NCBI GenBank assembly: GCA_036852015.1
Contig: JAANDG010000298.1
Coordinates: 109,210 to 173,209 of the forward strand
Reading direction: 5' to 3'
Source of the DNA: Pelodera strongyloides
Taxonomy: Eukaryota; Nematoda; Chromadorea; Rhabditida; Rhabditidae
DNA: 64,000 bases
The notes below the pieces were generated by a model that worked only from the letters and a program-made list of their open reading frames with translations, was not told the origin of the DNA and did not search any database. Below are positions 1 to 11,636 of the stretch, piece after piece; the stretch's first letter is position 1, and every line of letters starts with the position of its first letter. Made by a program: the position numbers and the translations under genes.

Positions 1-1
1 G

Positions 2-469
2 GATGACATTGCTATATTCTTCAACGACTTTACACACTTCGATACTCTCGTCAGAATGTATCCAGACTCTTTAACATTAGAACCAGCCAATGTTGATTAC
101 AACAAGGCATCCTTTCTTGACCTCCAAATATCTCGACTCTCTAGCCTTTGGTCAGTCAATATGTACAATAAAACAGACGATTATTCGTTTAATGTTATAA
201 GATTCCCTATGTACGACTCTAGCATAAATAAAAACATTAAGCTTAATTGCATACTAGGTGAAATAATTCGTATAAATCGTTGCACTTCTTCACTAGTATT
301 CTTTAAAGATAAAATAACCCAATTGGCTCATAGACTTCGCGCTAATAAGTACCCTTTACCTCTGATAGCTAACACCTTTAAAAAAGCTTTAAATCGATAT
401 CCTTTTATATGTTTAAAATATGACAGTAGCAATAAAACTATAATAGCATGGTTTAATTCTATCATGTAG
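2..469 (+). mobile_element. Reverse transcriptase C-terminal fragment, probably Penelope-like retroelement
   Basis: An open frame enters from the left window edge and stops at 469. Its first two codons are Asp-Asp, where the RT catalytic box (x-x-D-D) ends, followed by IAIFFNDF; the reading begins inside the RT palm and runs through the thumb side. Later blocks are SFLDLQI, YNKTDDYSFNVIRFP and a region rich in R/N. This pattern (DD, then F-L-D-L, then K-x-D-D-x-x-F-x-I-x-x-F-P) is one I associate with RTs of uncharacterised eukaryotic retroelements; the Penelope-like assignment rests mainly on the hammerhead-like RNA fold just downstream (940-1030), since such ribozymes are known from Penelope-like elements. 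No GIY-YIG endonuclease is visible, but the ORF may simply end before it. Most of the element lies outside the window. The first in-frame Met (56) is internal, not a start. Confidence 0.7.
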
Positions 470-1132
470 ATTACTGTATTTAACAACTATACACTATATG
501 ATACAGTTGGATACTTGCCAACTTGGATCACCTACAGACTACAAAATACAATGTTCCATCCTCTGCATGCTCTAACACTTAGCGTCGGTTTGACACCACA
601 CATACATTACCTAACTAATTCATGGTAGAACCTCGCACTCATTCTAATCCTATTCAAATTATTTGGTATATCGATATACCTTAATAATTGTGTATTCCTG
701 TCTACATACGTCCGATCCCGTATATTCAGGTTAGTCTCTTATGTACTTTATTTTCTTTTCCCTTTCAGGTATATTCCGTTGGGACCGTCAAGGTTAGTTT
801 CTTACTTTCCTTTTCATTATTTATATTATAATTACAATCATATTTATTATACACTTTACAATCTTTACCCTTTATTTCTTTCATACATTCTCTCTTAAGT
901 TTTTTCCACTAACATTCCTCTTCATATAAGCCTGTGGTCATCGTACTGATGAGACCCAACCCAGGCAAAATCCTCGTATACGATTTGGGTCGAAACGGGG
1001 TGTCATGGTTTCTCATGACTGTATACACATTGCATCCTTTGTCACTCAACACTTTTCATCTATTATCATTCAATAGATGATACTTTTTCTTCTCATTATA
1101 GTACTACTGTTTCAGTTACTCATTTCAAATAC
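470..1132. other. Presumed 3' non-coding region of the retroelement
   Basis: No coding exon was recognised on either strand between the RT stop and the last exchanger exon. Apart from the hammerhead-like fold it is AT-rich, T-rich sequence with pyrimidine stretches. The right border of the element could not be placed: no poly-A tail or target-site duplication is evident. Confidence 0.4.
940..1030 (+). ncRNA. Candidate hammerhead ribozyme (type I) in retroelement 3' region
   Basis: The conserved core is present in order. CTGATGA lies at 946-952. Stem II is a perfect 7-bp helix, GACCCAA (953-959) with TTGGGTC (985-991). GAA follows at 992-994, then A995. In the best model stem III is A995-T1022, C996-G1021 and G997-T1020, a GGGT bulge, then GTCATG (1002-1007) paired with CATGAC (1014-1019) around a 6-nt loop. 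Cleavage would follow the GTA triplet ending at 1023. Stem I near the core is short (GTA 943-945 with TAC 1024-1026). An alternative cleavage site after GTC (1004) leaves stem I unpaired. The 10.1-11.1 G-C and 15.1-16.1 A-U pairs expected of hammerheads are satisfied. Weak stem I is the main reason for doubt. Confidence 0.55.
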
Positions 1133-3956
1133 TTCCTGATCTAATATACGTTTTTGATCAAAAGCATATCTTTTTTTGTTCCTTTTTACGAAAAATAATC
1201 CGCACCTTTGGGAGAAAATGTAAATCCTTCTTGGCAATTCCGTTGACAGTCGCATAATTGACCGTAATTGGGAATGAGCTATCTCCGCGGCGTACAATCT
1301 TCAAATGAAAAAATAAGCAAACCAGATTCAATTTTTTTTTCCATAAAATTGAATAAAAGAACAAAATAAAAACTGTATACGCACATGAAGATTGACTTTC
1401 TTATCTTGTGGTTGAACAGCGTAGACGCGGGCGGAAAACTCAATAACAGGCTTGATTTCTAGAATGAACGGTATTTATGAACAACATTCTGACCTTCCGA
1501 ATGAATCGAAAACCTAACGAGTCGAACAACGTACGACGTTTCTGTAACAAAACCTTTTTGTTTTATATGCTCGTTCATTTTGTGGAAGTGTTCCTTAATG
1601 TTTCAAGTTTTACTGAATGGTTCATTTTCAATAGGAGCGAGTTACACGATGAGTATTTAACTAATTCAATAATGCGAGAACCCCCTTACTCTTGCTGTCA
1701 GGCTCTGTTGTCTCTGCCTTCTCTACCATCTCCAATGCTTCTCTTTCCATTTGATCAGACTTTCTAGATGATGACGTCATCTGTCGAATTGCTTTGATGC
1801 GATAGTAGAGACGGTCGTGTGACTAGACAATACTTTATTCATTTAGTCTTAAAAGTAAAAAGGATCATTTCATTGTAACAGTATCTAACAGTTTGAACAT
1901 CTCTAAGAAAGAAGATCACTTACACTTTTCTTGTTCAGTCTGTAGGCAAGTATCTTCGCATGATCATCTTTGTCCAGACTCGGATAAACACGGGCAATAT
2001 CTCTGGTCATAGAGCGAACCGTTTCATCGTCAGGAACAGGCAGACGTCCATACACTCTCTGAAGTTAACTACTGCGTAAGAGCTAAAATGCTATAGATGC
2101 CACTTTCTGTTTTCATTAATTACAAAAAATGTAATACCACGTTCAAAAAAGACGTTATGGAATTACCTGTCCATCCGGTTGCAACGCCGCCAAACTTTGT
2201 ATGCTGGCGTAGCGTTTGATTGTGTTATCTAGCCGCTCGCCAACGTTCAAGTAGTCTTTCTTATCCTGGAACGTACTCGCATAACCTAACCATAAGGGGT
2301 AAACATTTAATGAGTTAATCTCAAATAATCGTGTTTGAATTGAATAAACGGCGTATTTTCGGAAGTAACCTCTAGATCGTGAAGTTCTGTCTCCAGGTTC
2401 GCTTTTCGGCGTTTGCTCCATATTTTGACATCTACACAGTATGCCACCGAAATTAGAAGGACGAAGAAGAAAAGAGTGAGAAAAGCCTCCCAGATTTCCA
2501 CCACATCGGGCGATATCCATACGAGGATCTATAATACGTTTTTGAAGATGTTTATTTACTTTTTAACGCTTTTTGAAATACTTGTTGTGCTTTTTTGCAT
2601 TTTTATGCTACGCTATACGTCTTATGTCTTATGAAACAAATTAACACTAAGGGGCAATTATTTGCCATTCCTAGCATCTAATTGTACTTTTAATTTAATA
2701 AATAACTGTACTATTTCTGTATCAAATTAATTGCTGCCTATTAGTTTTGCTCCAACGATTAAAAGAAAATATGCCTCACCACAAGAAGCCATACATAGGC
2801 CAGTGTACCGAAAATGGCAGTCACACAGAACACAGAGAATGTGTCGATTCTCTTTGATTGAGGGGATGAAATTGCCAAGACACAAATAGCGGTAATACAG
2901 AAGAGATTGAATGCGGCCGAGCCTGAAACAGATCACTAAAAGAAAGTACTCTGTCAAAAAATTCCGAGAACAATTGCCAAAAGCTACAGCATCGTTAAAG
3001 CGAGCATTAGCCACTAATACTCTTTGATCTCCCTCTCCCCTAGCTCTCGGAGGTTTATTATGATTCTATTCCACGTAAAGTATACACTCGATATCAACTA
3101 TCTTTTTATTGAAGCAACATATGGACTAGTTTGTTAACTAACAAACTGATAATGGCATACCAACTATAGTTCCGGGTCCCAAGTCTCCTGAATGAAAGCC
3201 ATTGCCGACAATTTCAATTATGGAGAGGAGAATTTCTGGTGCTGAACTTCCAAGGGCCTTAAATAAATTACATCAGTTTAAATACTATAACGTAAATCTT
3301 CATTCCCAGCGCAATATCAGTTAATTACGTAAGTGATGCTAAAAAAACTGACCATTAACGTCAAATTGGCCACAGTCGGGTTCCAGACTTTAACCTCTTC
3401 ATATTCCTCTTCGTCTGGTTGCGTGTCGTCGACAAGTTTTCCTTCCTTTCGCCGAATCTTCACTTTCCTGCAAATTAAGCTTACATGCCTTGTCTAAAGC
3501 ATATCAATGTAAAAACTGTAGGTAAATAAACCTTCGTTTGTGTGCGCTACGCATATGTCCATCAATTCCTTTGTTACCTTACAAGCCATTTCATAATATC
3601 TGCTTATTTATCGTACCAATAAAGATTATTGCTATAAGATCTGAAAACACAATGCTTCACATATATCGTTCACAACTTGGTCAAAGCTGTCATTTCCAAG
3701 CTGTTGATCTCCTCGCTATCTACGATGATATATCTCACACTACTACACATATACTCCGTTAGTGGTATATGTTACATTCTCACTTCGTAGCTGATGTTAT
3801 CCTCTCAATCGAGCACATAAAAATATCGGCAGCGATGGCAATCCCCAAAAAACAGTAGAAAAGACCGGCCAGGTACAGAAGAGCGTTCCGAGGAGACGTA
3901 GCAAGGGCTGGTATCAATAAGCCATCGCGACACTGGCTGGTCGTGTTACCCAGCAT
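1133..3956 (-). CDS. Na+/Ca2+ exchanger (NCX/SLC8 family), N-terminal half, one frameshift
   Basis: Plasma-membrane antiporter family moving Na+ in and Ca2+ out. Ten exons read in phase on the minus strand: 3784-3956, 3353-3467, 3161-3257, 2780-2922, 2370-2528, 2167-2319, 1924-2058, 1690-1822, about 1385-1458 and about 1133-1298. They give the extracellular C-x-DGLLIP segment after an N-glycosylation site (NTT), the helix with FLGIAIAADIFM, the cytosolic EGKLVDD linker, the alpha-1 repeat (NLTLMALGSSAPEILLS, then VGSAAFNLF), two further helices, the basic XIP-like stretch after the fifth helix (KIWSKRRK), the loop segment with LYYRIKAIRQM, and the start of a Calx-beta domain (IEFSARVYAVQ, VRRGDSSFPITVNYATVNG). 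The Calx-beta exon shifts frame at a 7-T run (1171-1177): reading is intact before it and resumes one frame over (YAFDQKRILDQE). The ATG at 3956 sits 2 nt after a TTTTACAG acceptor, so it may be the start or an internal Met. The rest of Calx-beta and the alpha-2 repeat are not seen before the left edge. Confidence 0.85.
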
Positions 3957-3958
3957 TC

Positions 3959-5804
3959 CTGTAAAAGTTAGCAGCCATAAATATAGAAATACGGGTAAGT
4001 TGAGTATAAAGTGTCAACACAGGAAAATGATACAATGATACAATGATACTTAGATAACAAGAAAACCACAGATTAATACAACCCCTTTTCTCTATGTATT
4101 TTCTTTCAGTGAGTACAAATATGAACAAAAATGTTTGCCAAGAGAGGAGATGTTGATGTTAGTGATGTGAGTTGAATACCCAAATTTCGTTTGCGTACTC
4201 AAATAAAATAGCCTCATTGAAGTGATGTCGAAATCCTTGAGAATACCATTGAAAAAAGTATGAAAAAAGGAAAACAACTTTACGTAAGAATCAGGTTTTG
4301 AGAACAGTGAGTCATTCTAGGAAGCGGCTACGTAAACAGGCAAAGTTTTAATTAAATTATATAACTTTTATCGTATAACAAACCAATAAATATAACAAGT
4401 AATATAAGCCAAGTTGATAAGTAGAAAGCATAACAGAACTAGTCCTGCCAAGAGAAAGGGGACTTTTATGAATGCTTAAATTTTGATTTGATACATATTG
4501 GAAAAGTAACAGGCATTTGCATTTGGCATGATGTTATTATGTAATTTTGTGAGTTGCCATTCTGTGACTACTCCACTTATAAACGGAATTCATATAGCGC
4601 GACCAAGCTAAATTTAGTAGAATCGATACATTTTGTGTTCAAAACATGAGCAGTGTCATAAAAAGGTTGTCGCTGATGTCATTCGGTTTAGTGAAATGCG
4701 CGATTTCTATTTGTGTTTTATTGTAAGCGAACAAGGACGAGTTTGCTTGCGAGCCAAATCATAAAAAAAATACTATGTAACTGACAGTGGGTATGCATTG
4801 AAACCCTAGTTTGAATCTATACACATCGCAATATGGGCAAAATTACAGTTGCAGAAATAGAGAGGGAAGAAGTAATTGAAAACGGTACAATTAGATATCT
4901 TGTGGCAATCAAACTAATGTTTAGACCGTTTTGAGCCTTTTTTATACGTGAATGCTTCATGGAAATTTCATGTACATTCACGTACCAAACGGCACCTAAC
5001 AAAAAAATCAAGCTTTTTAAGAAATTGATTACTTCAAATGTAGAACGTGTGCACAAAAATAGCTGGCCTCTCTCATGATTATAGGTCTACTCTTACCTTT
5101 TTTATGACTATAGTTCTACTCTTACCGATCTTCACGAATACATCCCCAAAAACAGAAAAAGATAAGTGAATGAAAAAAAATCTGGTGCGGTGAAAAAAAA
5201 CAAACGATGAAAAAGCGTCTGTCGGTAAATCTGCTTACATGTAAAACGACGTTGTTCTGCGTAAGAGCAAAAATACTGACGCACAAATACATAAAAAAAA
5301 GTCACATGCAACCCACGCTCCAGAACTCTACCCTTATCTACAATTGCTGAAAAAAAATTATTTATGGTTAGAGAATGGAAGAACTCATATTCAGCTTGTA
5401 GAATAAACGATCTTAATGTATAATGTAAACATTGAGAATTATAAGCCAGAATGGACAAACATAATACAACATGCCTTACAACTCCTGGACATTGGAATTG
5501 AGTTGATCATTCCAGTGGGGTACATGCTGGCGTGTACACAACTGCCTCCTATTTGGCAGCGAACTAACGGTGGCAAACATTCTAACATTGGAATAAAGTG
5601 CTGCCGCACTGAAGGATCACAATTATATAGTTTTCCTTTTAACCACACGTTTTGATTTGATACATTCAAGAACAGGGGCACACTATGTATACACATATAA
5701 GTTAACGTTCCCACACCAAGTGTTCTGAAACCGAAGAAGAAAATAGTACATGAGAGAGTCTGGTGAAATGCAGCAACCAAGAGTTGGCGCACGCATGAAT
5801 CATT
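3959..5804. other. Intergenic or 5' region upstream of the exchanger
   Basis: No exon supported by both splice sites and homology was found. If the exchanger has an upstream signal-peptide exon it would lie here on the minus strand, but none stood out. Confidence 0.4.
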
Positions 5805-5876
5805 GGGGGTATAGCTCAGTGGTAGAGCGCTCGCTTAGCATGCGAGAGGTCTGGGGTTCAATTCCCCATACCTCCA
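5805..5876 (+). tRNA. tRNA-Ala (anticodon AGC)
   Basis: A 72-nt cloverleaf. The acceptor stem is GGGGGTA (5805-5811) with TACCTCC (5869-5875), containing one G-T pair, and the discriminator is A5876. The D arm contains TAGCTCAGTGG, which is the A box. The anticodon stem is CTCGC/GCGAG (5830-5834, 5842-5846) around the loop TTAGCAT, giving anticodon AGC at 5837-5839. The T arm carries the B box GGTTCAATTCC. No intron. It decodes GCU/GCC alanine codons after A34-to-I editing. Confidence 0.97.
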
Positions 5877-5880
5877 TAAG

Positions 5881-5886
5881 TTTTTT
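5881..5886 (+). terminator. Pol III terminator of tRNA-Ala
   Basis: A run of six T starts 4 nt after the discriminator base, the usual RNA polymerase III stop signal. Confidence 0.85.
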
Positions 5887-8800
5887 ACACAAGCAGGAAA
5901 ACAAATCTGCAAAATCGATAATGACAAGCGTAAGTGAACACCAAATCAGGGTATTTTTTTTATAAATTATTGTACATTTTGCCAACAAATCGCCAAAAAT
6001 AATTATAATTGTTCATTTTCCTTAGTACGATGTTTTTTTAAAAGAAAAGCGCGGTAAGAATGGCATGTATTGTCCCAAATAGAAAAAGCAACAGAAATCG
6101 TAATGGTGACTAACAGAATTTGCTATTCAATAAGTAACAACGGGGAATTCAACATGCCCAGTCTGCAACACCACTAGAAATTTTCAATTTTGAGTTACAT
6201 GGAGGACTTGCTGAAACGGGAACGTTCTTCAAAATGTAAAGCATACATGTATTTCCAGCGCCGAAAGAGAAGTTGTTTAAATACGTTAAGTAAATATTGC
6301 ACGAGAGGATAGATTTTGCCAAGAAGCAAAACACATCGAAAAGTGTTTTTCTTGCACTTTTGTTTGGCTATGTGTAGCAGAAAGGACGCAATTGCATGCA
6401 GCTTCATCACCTAGGTGACTATGCTCTACTATTCAGTGATAATTGAAAGTGAGCTAACGAAACATGGAAGTCATCCTTAATTCAGCGTTCAGTTTGTTTA
6501 CAATAAAGAAGACGTACTGGGGTTTTATGGAAGTATAGTACAAATGAGAAAGAAACAAAAAGCCAAGTTCAACAAAGAAATCAGGCCCACCTAACTCACT
6601 CCGAAAACTCTACCGATAGAAAGAAATCATTTAATTCCTAAAAGGTAGCTAACCTCAAAAATTCTAATTTTACATTTTTTGTGTATTTTGAATGTTTTGC
6701 TACGTTTTTTTCCTTTGTTCTTCAGTTGAAATTCTATAGAATACATGTAAGGTAGTAATAGAGAATAAGATAACCAACTTTTAATAAAATAAATTAATAA
6801 AAAGATGATGCCGAATTAAGATACTTCCCGGAAAGAGCTCAACTATAATTATACGACAGAGTTCTATGTCCTCCTCATGAAGTGCTTCGGAGGATAACCT
6901 TCTATGGTAAATAGGAGATCGATAGAGCACAGACGAGCACAGACCGGGCGGTGGTTGGGGTCACTAGGCACATAACGCACAAATGCAAGAATGCGGTGAC
7001 CGCACAAGGACTAATAGTAATACCATGAATGGTACGGGACGGTACTCATTGTTATCGAAGAGTCTTTCCGCCATAGTAAATAATAAAATCGGTAACTATT
7101 CAGATCCTGTTAACCATAAGTCCCGGCGCCGCCACTGTTTTCTTTTGCATATGAATTTCGTTTGATTATGAGATATTTCGATACATGGCCCGTGATTATC
7201 CATCTCATCAGGCAAATTTGCATAGCATTTCAGTAAGTTTTTGCGTCTTTCATTAATGGGTCAACAAGTTCATCTATTTTTGTGACTTGTTTGTTGTTTA
7301 TTTGCAGCTATTCCTGCTACATGTGGAGACGAACAAAATATGTCACTCTCAGCAGGTTGAAATAAATACGACAACGCCCACGAGGGCCAGGCTATTTACT
7401 GGTTGACTGCTCGAGGCTGCTGGTTTCATCTAGCAAACCACCAGTCATGAACGGGTGGTTCGCAAAACAGCTTCCTAAAAGGACTTGTCTTCACAAAAAG
7501 TGGTATGCGTATGTGTTCAAACTACAGTGTATTTCATACTTATTTCTAGTTTGACTTCACAAATTATTGTAGAAACTTTAAATCACCGTTTGCTTTTAGT
7601 TTAGTTGCGAAAAGTTATGAGCGCAGTGAATTCCATATGAAATTTCTTCAAGCGACTGGTCAATCAGCCTCACTTCCGCCACCAAAACTTTCATACTAAC
7701 AATAAGTTCAACTAGATATATTATACTCAAACGTCTCGTGCTGGCATTCCTAGCTGAAAACTTTCTAGTCCTTTTAACCACAAATCTCCGTTTAGTAATA
7801 ATTTTGAATGATAAGGCTGTCATTTGCAAACAAGGTATCTTTTGTTCTAACTGTCGGCTTCATCTGACGGGTGCCAATTTGAGGTTTAATTTTAAATGAC
7901 ATGGTAGAAACTAGAAACCGTTGTTTATATTTTTCCCCCAACCAAGTTGATAATAACTGATTTCAGGTTGGATTTTGTTCCACAAGAACTATTCCATTCC
8001 CTTTCCACTTGGTAAATATCAAATGCACAAAGGGAGCACTCTTTTCGTTGTATTTATTGTGTTTATTCTGTCAGGTTGGCGATTTCACATTAGAGTCTGT
8101 ATAGTTGGAATAAAAACGTTTGGTGTGTACAAAATTTCCGATGGTAAGAGAGATCTCACTGATGTTTCAAAGGAGGTTATTTAAATTTCCAAATGTTATG
8201 TAACTGTGCGCGTAGGCGAGTTTAGTTTAACTTCATTGCTATTAGTTGTGACTAATAGGAAAGAAGAAGGGTAATTTTTGGGAACAACTCTTTCAGTTTC
8301 GTGTTTCGATTTCGCCGGGATCGAGAATGACTTGGCTCTCCGTAAACTTCGGCAATCGGGATCACTTTTTTGGGTGAACAGAAATAAGGTGAACAAACTA
8401 AAAGACCACCGGCGAATGTTTCACATCACGAAGACAGGTATTTTTATTTGTTTGCTGAGGATGCAGGCCCGTAATATTTTGTCTCCTGTGACTTATAATA
8501 TTTACAACTTTTTGTAACATTTTCATAAAAGGATGGGCCTGTTGGTTCTCCGAAATAACATCATAAAGTGGAAGAGTCGGCGATACTTTTGATTCCACAT
8601 AAACTTGGTTGCAGATCCTCTATTGCCTCTTCGATCGCTGAGCGCAGATGAAAGACGACAGATCGGAAGGAAGTTTTACCAAAAGCTGAGACTACTCGAA
8701 TCACTAAATGACGATCTTACTTATTGATTATACTAAACGCGTTTCTTGGTAAATAAACAGCATGTTCAAATCAGACTTCGTCCAAGGGGCAAATCCTTGT

Positions 8801-9795
8801 TTCTTATAATAGGTGTTTTACCACTTCATATATGTATAGTATCATAACTGAAAAAACTCATAAAACAAAACATAGCAAGAGATACTTTATTATTCATTAA
8901 CATCAAACGTCATAAAACAATTTCGGATATGGATATGTTGTGGACACAACAGTTCAGCTGCTTCAAACTTGGAATATATGTTGCCTACGTTTTAAAAGTT
9001 TAACGTATCTAGTTTAAATTAACTGACATTTGAGGGTCAAAGCACATTCCGACTAGGATCGTAAAGGAAAAAAGGTTGCACTTAATTGTTTATGCTTAAT
9101 GCAAGAAAACAGCACATTACATACAGATCCTTTAAATGTTCAAAAAACAATATGATTAGTAGGTTAAATATGTTGGGTGACCGAAATGTTCTGAAAAATA
9201 TTTGCAAAGAAACAAGAAGAATACAAATCTGCATCTTCAGACATGTTCCAGTCATGCCATCTGATTGTAAGGAACGCTATTAGATTTTTAAACACTCACA
9301 TTTTTCTTAGAAATAGGATTTACTATGCCTTTCAATATTATGCTATAGTCATCGCGTATGAGGATACCCTGCTACTCAAGGAGATCAATATTACGAAGGC
9401 AAATGGGTGTATAAATTGGAAATAAGGAACCCAGTTACCAAAATAACACATACTTTTCGGGTATGTTACCTATCTTGACTTTGCTATCAGTGTACCACTA
9501 GACTTTTTTTTAAATTATTATGTGACATTATTATTTGCTTATTAGTTGGTAGAGGTCGACTGGAAATTCAGCATCATTGGTGTAAAGCTCAACGTGATAT
9601 TGCAAATGTATCACAGCATTACTAAAACGAAATAAAGATTATAACTCTCATCATGGTTGACGCTATAATCCTACATCAACGCGTGTTGTCGCTCGGAATA
9701 TATTAAGCAGAGCTTTTTCTTACAAGACTTGTGTTGAGATCATTATTATTACACTATATTTTAATCCTTTGGTATTGTGAAAAATAGTTTCACAT
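5887..9795. other. Intergenic region, no gene recognised
   Basis: AT-rich DNA with only short open frames on both strands. None has a recognisable domain or an in-phase neighbour. A short hairpin (AACCACC ... GGTGGTT) lies near 7436-7461. Nothing else could be supported. Confidence 0.45.
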
Positions 9796-11616
9796 TTATA
9801 GGCTGGTGGTCCTTGGTGCGGTCTCGAATTTCACGGCCCCTTTGGAGGACTGTCTTCTGGTTGATGGAACATAGGTTTCCTCCGAATTGTTCGAAACGAT
9901 CTCTTGCCATTTTGTCAGATAGGAAACGAGTCTCGAACGATAAATTCTCTGAGTGACAATTGTGATCACTGGATTAACAACACTTCCCACAACAAGGAAA
10001 AGGAACGTAAAATGGGCAATACCAACGATCAGGTTGCCTTCCAGACACGTCGGACCTGAAAGTAGATTTTTTATCAGACTTTCAAATAATGTGTAATCCG
10101 CATATCATTTCGTCGACGCGGAACCATTTTTAAGAGGGGCGGGATGTTATTCGCTATTGTAGTTTTTTTTTGTATTCTACCTAAGTGGTCCTTGAAGCAT
10201 TGGGCCTCAATGATTGAGGCTGTGTAAAGAAAAATAGGTAATGATCAAAAAAGTGCACTCACAAATTCGCGTGACGAGGTATAGAGCGCGGAATGGAATA
10301 CAGGTGATGAAGGTCCATAACGTGCTACTGAAGAGGAAGAAGAGACGTTGGAAGAGACGCTGAAAACATAATAAAGTTTTAACCTTTAGAAATGTTTGAC
10401 AAGCAATCGGCAAAATGCGTAATAATCTAATCATGATTGATTGACTTGGACTAACAGACAGTACCTTTCTGGCCCTTTGCTCCATAGATGTTGTGGTTTG
10501 CGCGATAAAGAAAATAATTGCAGAAATTGCAAAAGAAGAGTAAATAACGAGCACGTAATAAGCGACCATGGTCATGTAGATGAAGTTTGGATCAAAAGAC
10601 GTTTGCACACAAGACATCTGAAACATTCTGAAATGTGAGGAGGCTAAATTCTCCGGAATAGATCCAATAACTACGGTATTTTTCGACTTCCACAGAAGAC
10701 AATGCATTGAAATCACACACAAACAACTTGCTAACGTGACACACACTTACGAACCCACGTATACGGTAACGAACCGGGCAAGCCGTAAATGAAAAGTAAA
10801 ATCAAATTTTGAACAAACATACACCAATTTGCATCGTGTAGTTTGCTGCGATGGCGTAAGCGAGCAGCACAATCCATGTTACCACACAAAGCATCATCGT
10901 GCGGGACCTCGTCACCATACTGTAGTAGTGAAGCGGGAATTGGATGTACAGAAGCTTGTCCACGTTCAACCTGAGATTTCAAGTATTACACAAGCCATTT
11001 TAGCAACTCTGTGGCTGTTTTTCTTACCTTCTGAGGCAATATATGCACTCCGCTGCCCTTGATATATGCATCTTACTCTGTAATATTGATACACTTATTC
11101 AACACTTGTTTCTAATATAACTGCTTTGTGAAGAGCATATTGTTACTAACCAGAGCAGCATCATGCAACTGCACATTTGTGCAGTCCAGAACATAACATA
11201 GTATGGTCTGCATAATTCCAATGGAAACGACGATGTCCAAGGTCTAGTTATCACATAAGTGATACAGAATATGAGGTCCGCTGCGGACATATTCATTACA
11301 ATTATCTGAAAATAAAACAATTTCTAGGAATCTTCCTGACGGTATTGATTAAAAAAGTTTCGTTTTCCTATAGTGAGCTCAAGCATGATGGCCTGATGCT
11401 AATAAGAGGACACCATCCACCGTGTGTCACAATATACACTGCGATGAGACCACAGTCAAGATAATGTTAAGCTACCTGACGGGGTTTGTCATCTGTGTCC
11501 ACGTGCCGAATTGCAATCAACAAAACGATCGAGTTGAAAAATGTCCCCAATAATCCATTTCCCAAATAAAACGAGGTCTCGAAAAATGTAACGTTATCCG
11601 TTGAGTTCGAACTCAT
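9796..11616 (-). CDS. Orphan class-A (rhodopsin-type) G-protein-coupled receptor, 354 aa
   Basis: Six exons: 11476-11616, 11151-11305, 10825-10970, 10465-10730, 10263-10359 and 9796-10055. Together they are 1065 nt, in phase at every junction, ending in TAA. The short N-terminus has two N-glycosylation sites (NST, NVT). TM1 has GN-x-LGTFFNSIVLLIAI, TM2 NMSAADLIFC and TM3 CRPYYVMFWTAQM. The DRY position is replaced by VDKLLYIQFPLHY at the TM3/intracellular-loop-2 border. Also seen are TM4 (VVTWIVLLAYAIA), an extracellular stretch with cysteines, TM5 (VAYYVLVIYSSFAIS), a basic third loop (SMEQRARK), TM6 (FSSTLWTFITCIPFRAL) and TM7 with NPVIT instead of NPxxY. The tail is about 45 residues, Ser/Thr-rich. 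Ligand unknown. The LNVDK-x-LY-x-x-x-PLHY block suggests one of the nematode peptide/amine-like orphan groups rather than a chemosensory str/srh family, but I cannot assign a subfamily. Confidence 0.88.
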
Positions 11617-11627
11617 TCTTGCCTGCA

Positions 11628-11636
11628 ATCTGAAAA
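11628..11636 (-). promoter_or_regulatory. Likely spliced-leader (or 5' UTR) acceptor of the GPCR gene
   Basis: On the minus strand GTTTTCAG ends at 11630, 14 nt before the GPCR ATG (11616), with no coding sequence recognised upstream. In nematodes an acceptor this close to the start codon is often a trans-splice site. A 5' UTR intron is the alternative. Confidence 0.45.

Noticed and set aside
5750..5988. Short frames on both strands across the tRNA gene
   Set aside because: They overlap the tRNA-Ala and have no independent support.
7150..7215. Minus-strand CTGATGAG followed by GAAAT, considered as a second hammerhead
   Set aside because: Only a 3-bp stem II can be drawn and stems I and III do not form.
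11028..11076. Possible small exon between GPCR exons 2 and 3 (acceptor TATTACAG, donor GTAAGA)
   Set aside because: Inclusion breaks TM3. Joining exon 2 directly to exon 3 gives a continuous helix with the VDK motif at the right distance from the TM3 cysteine, and is in phase.
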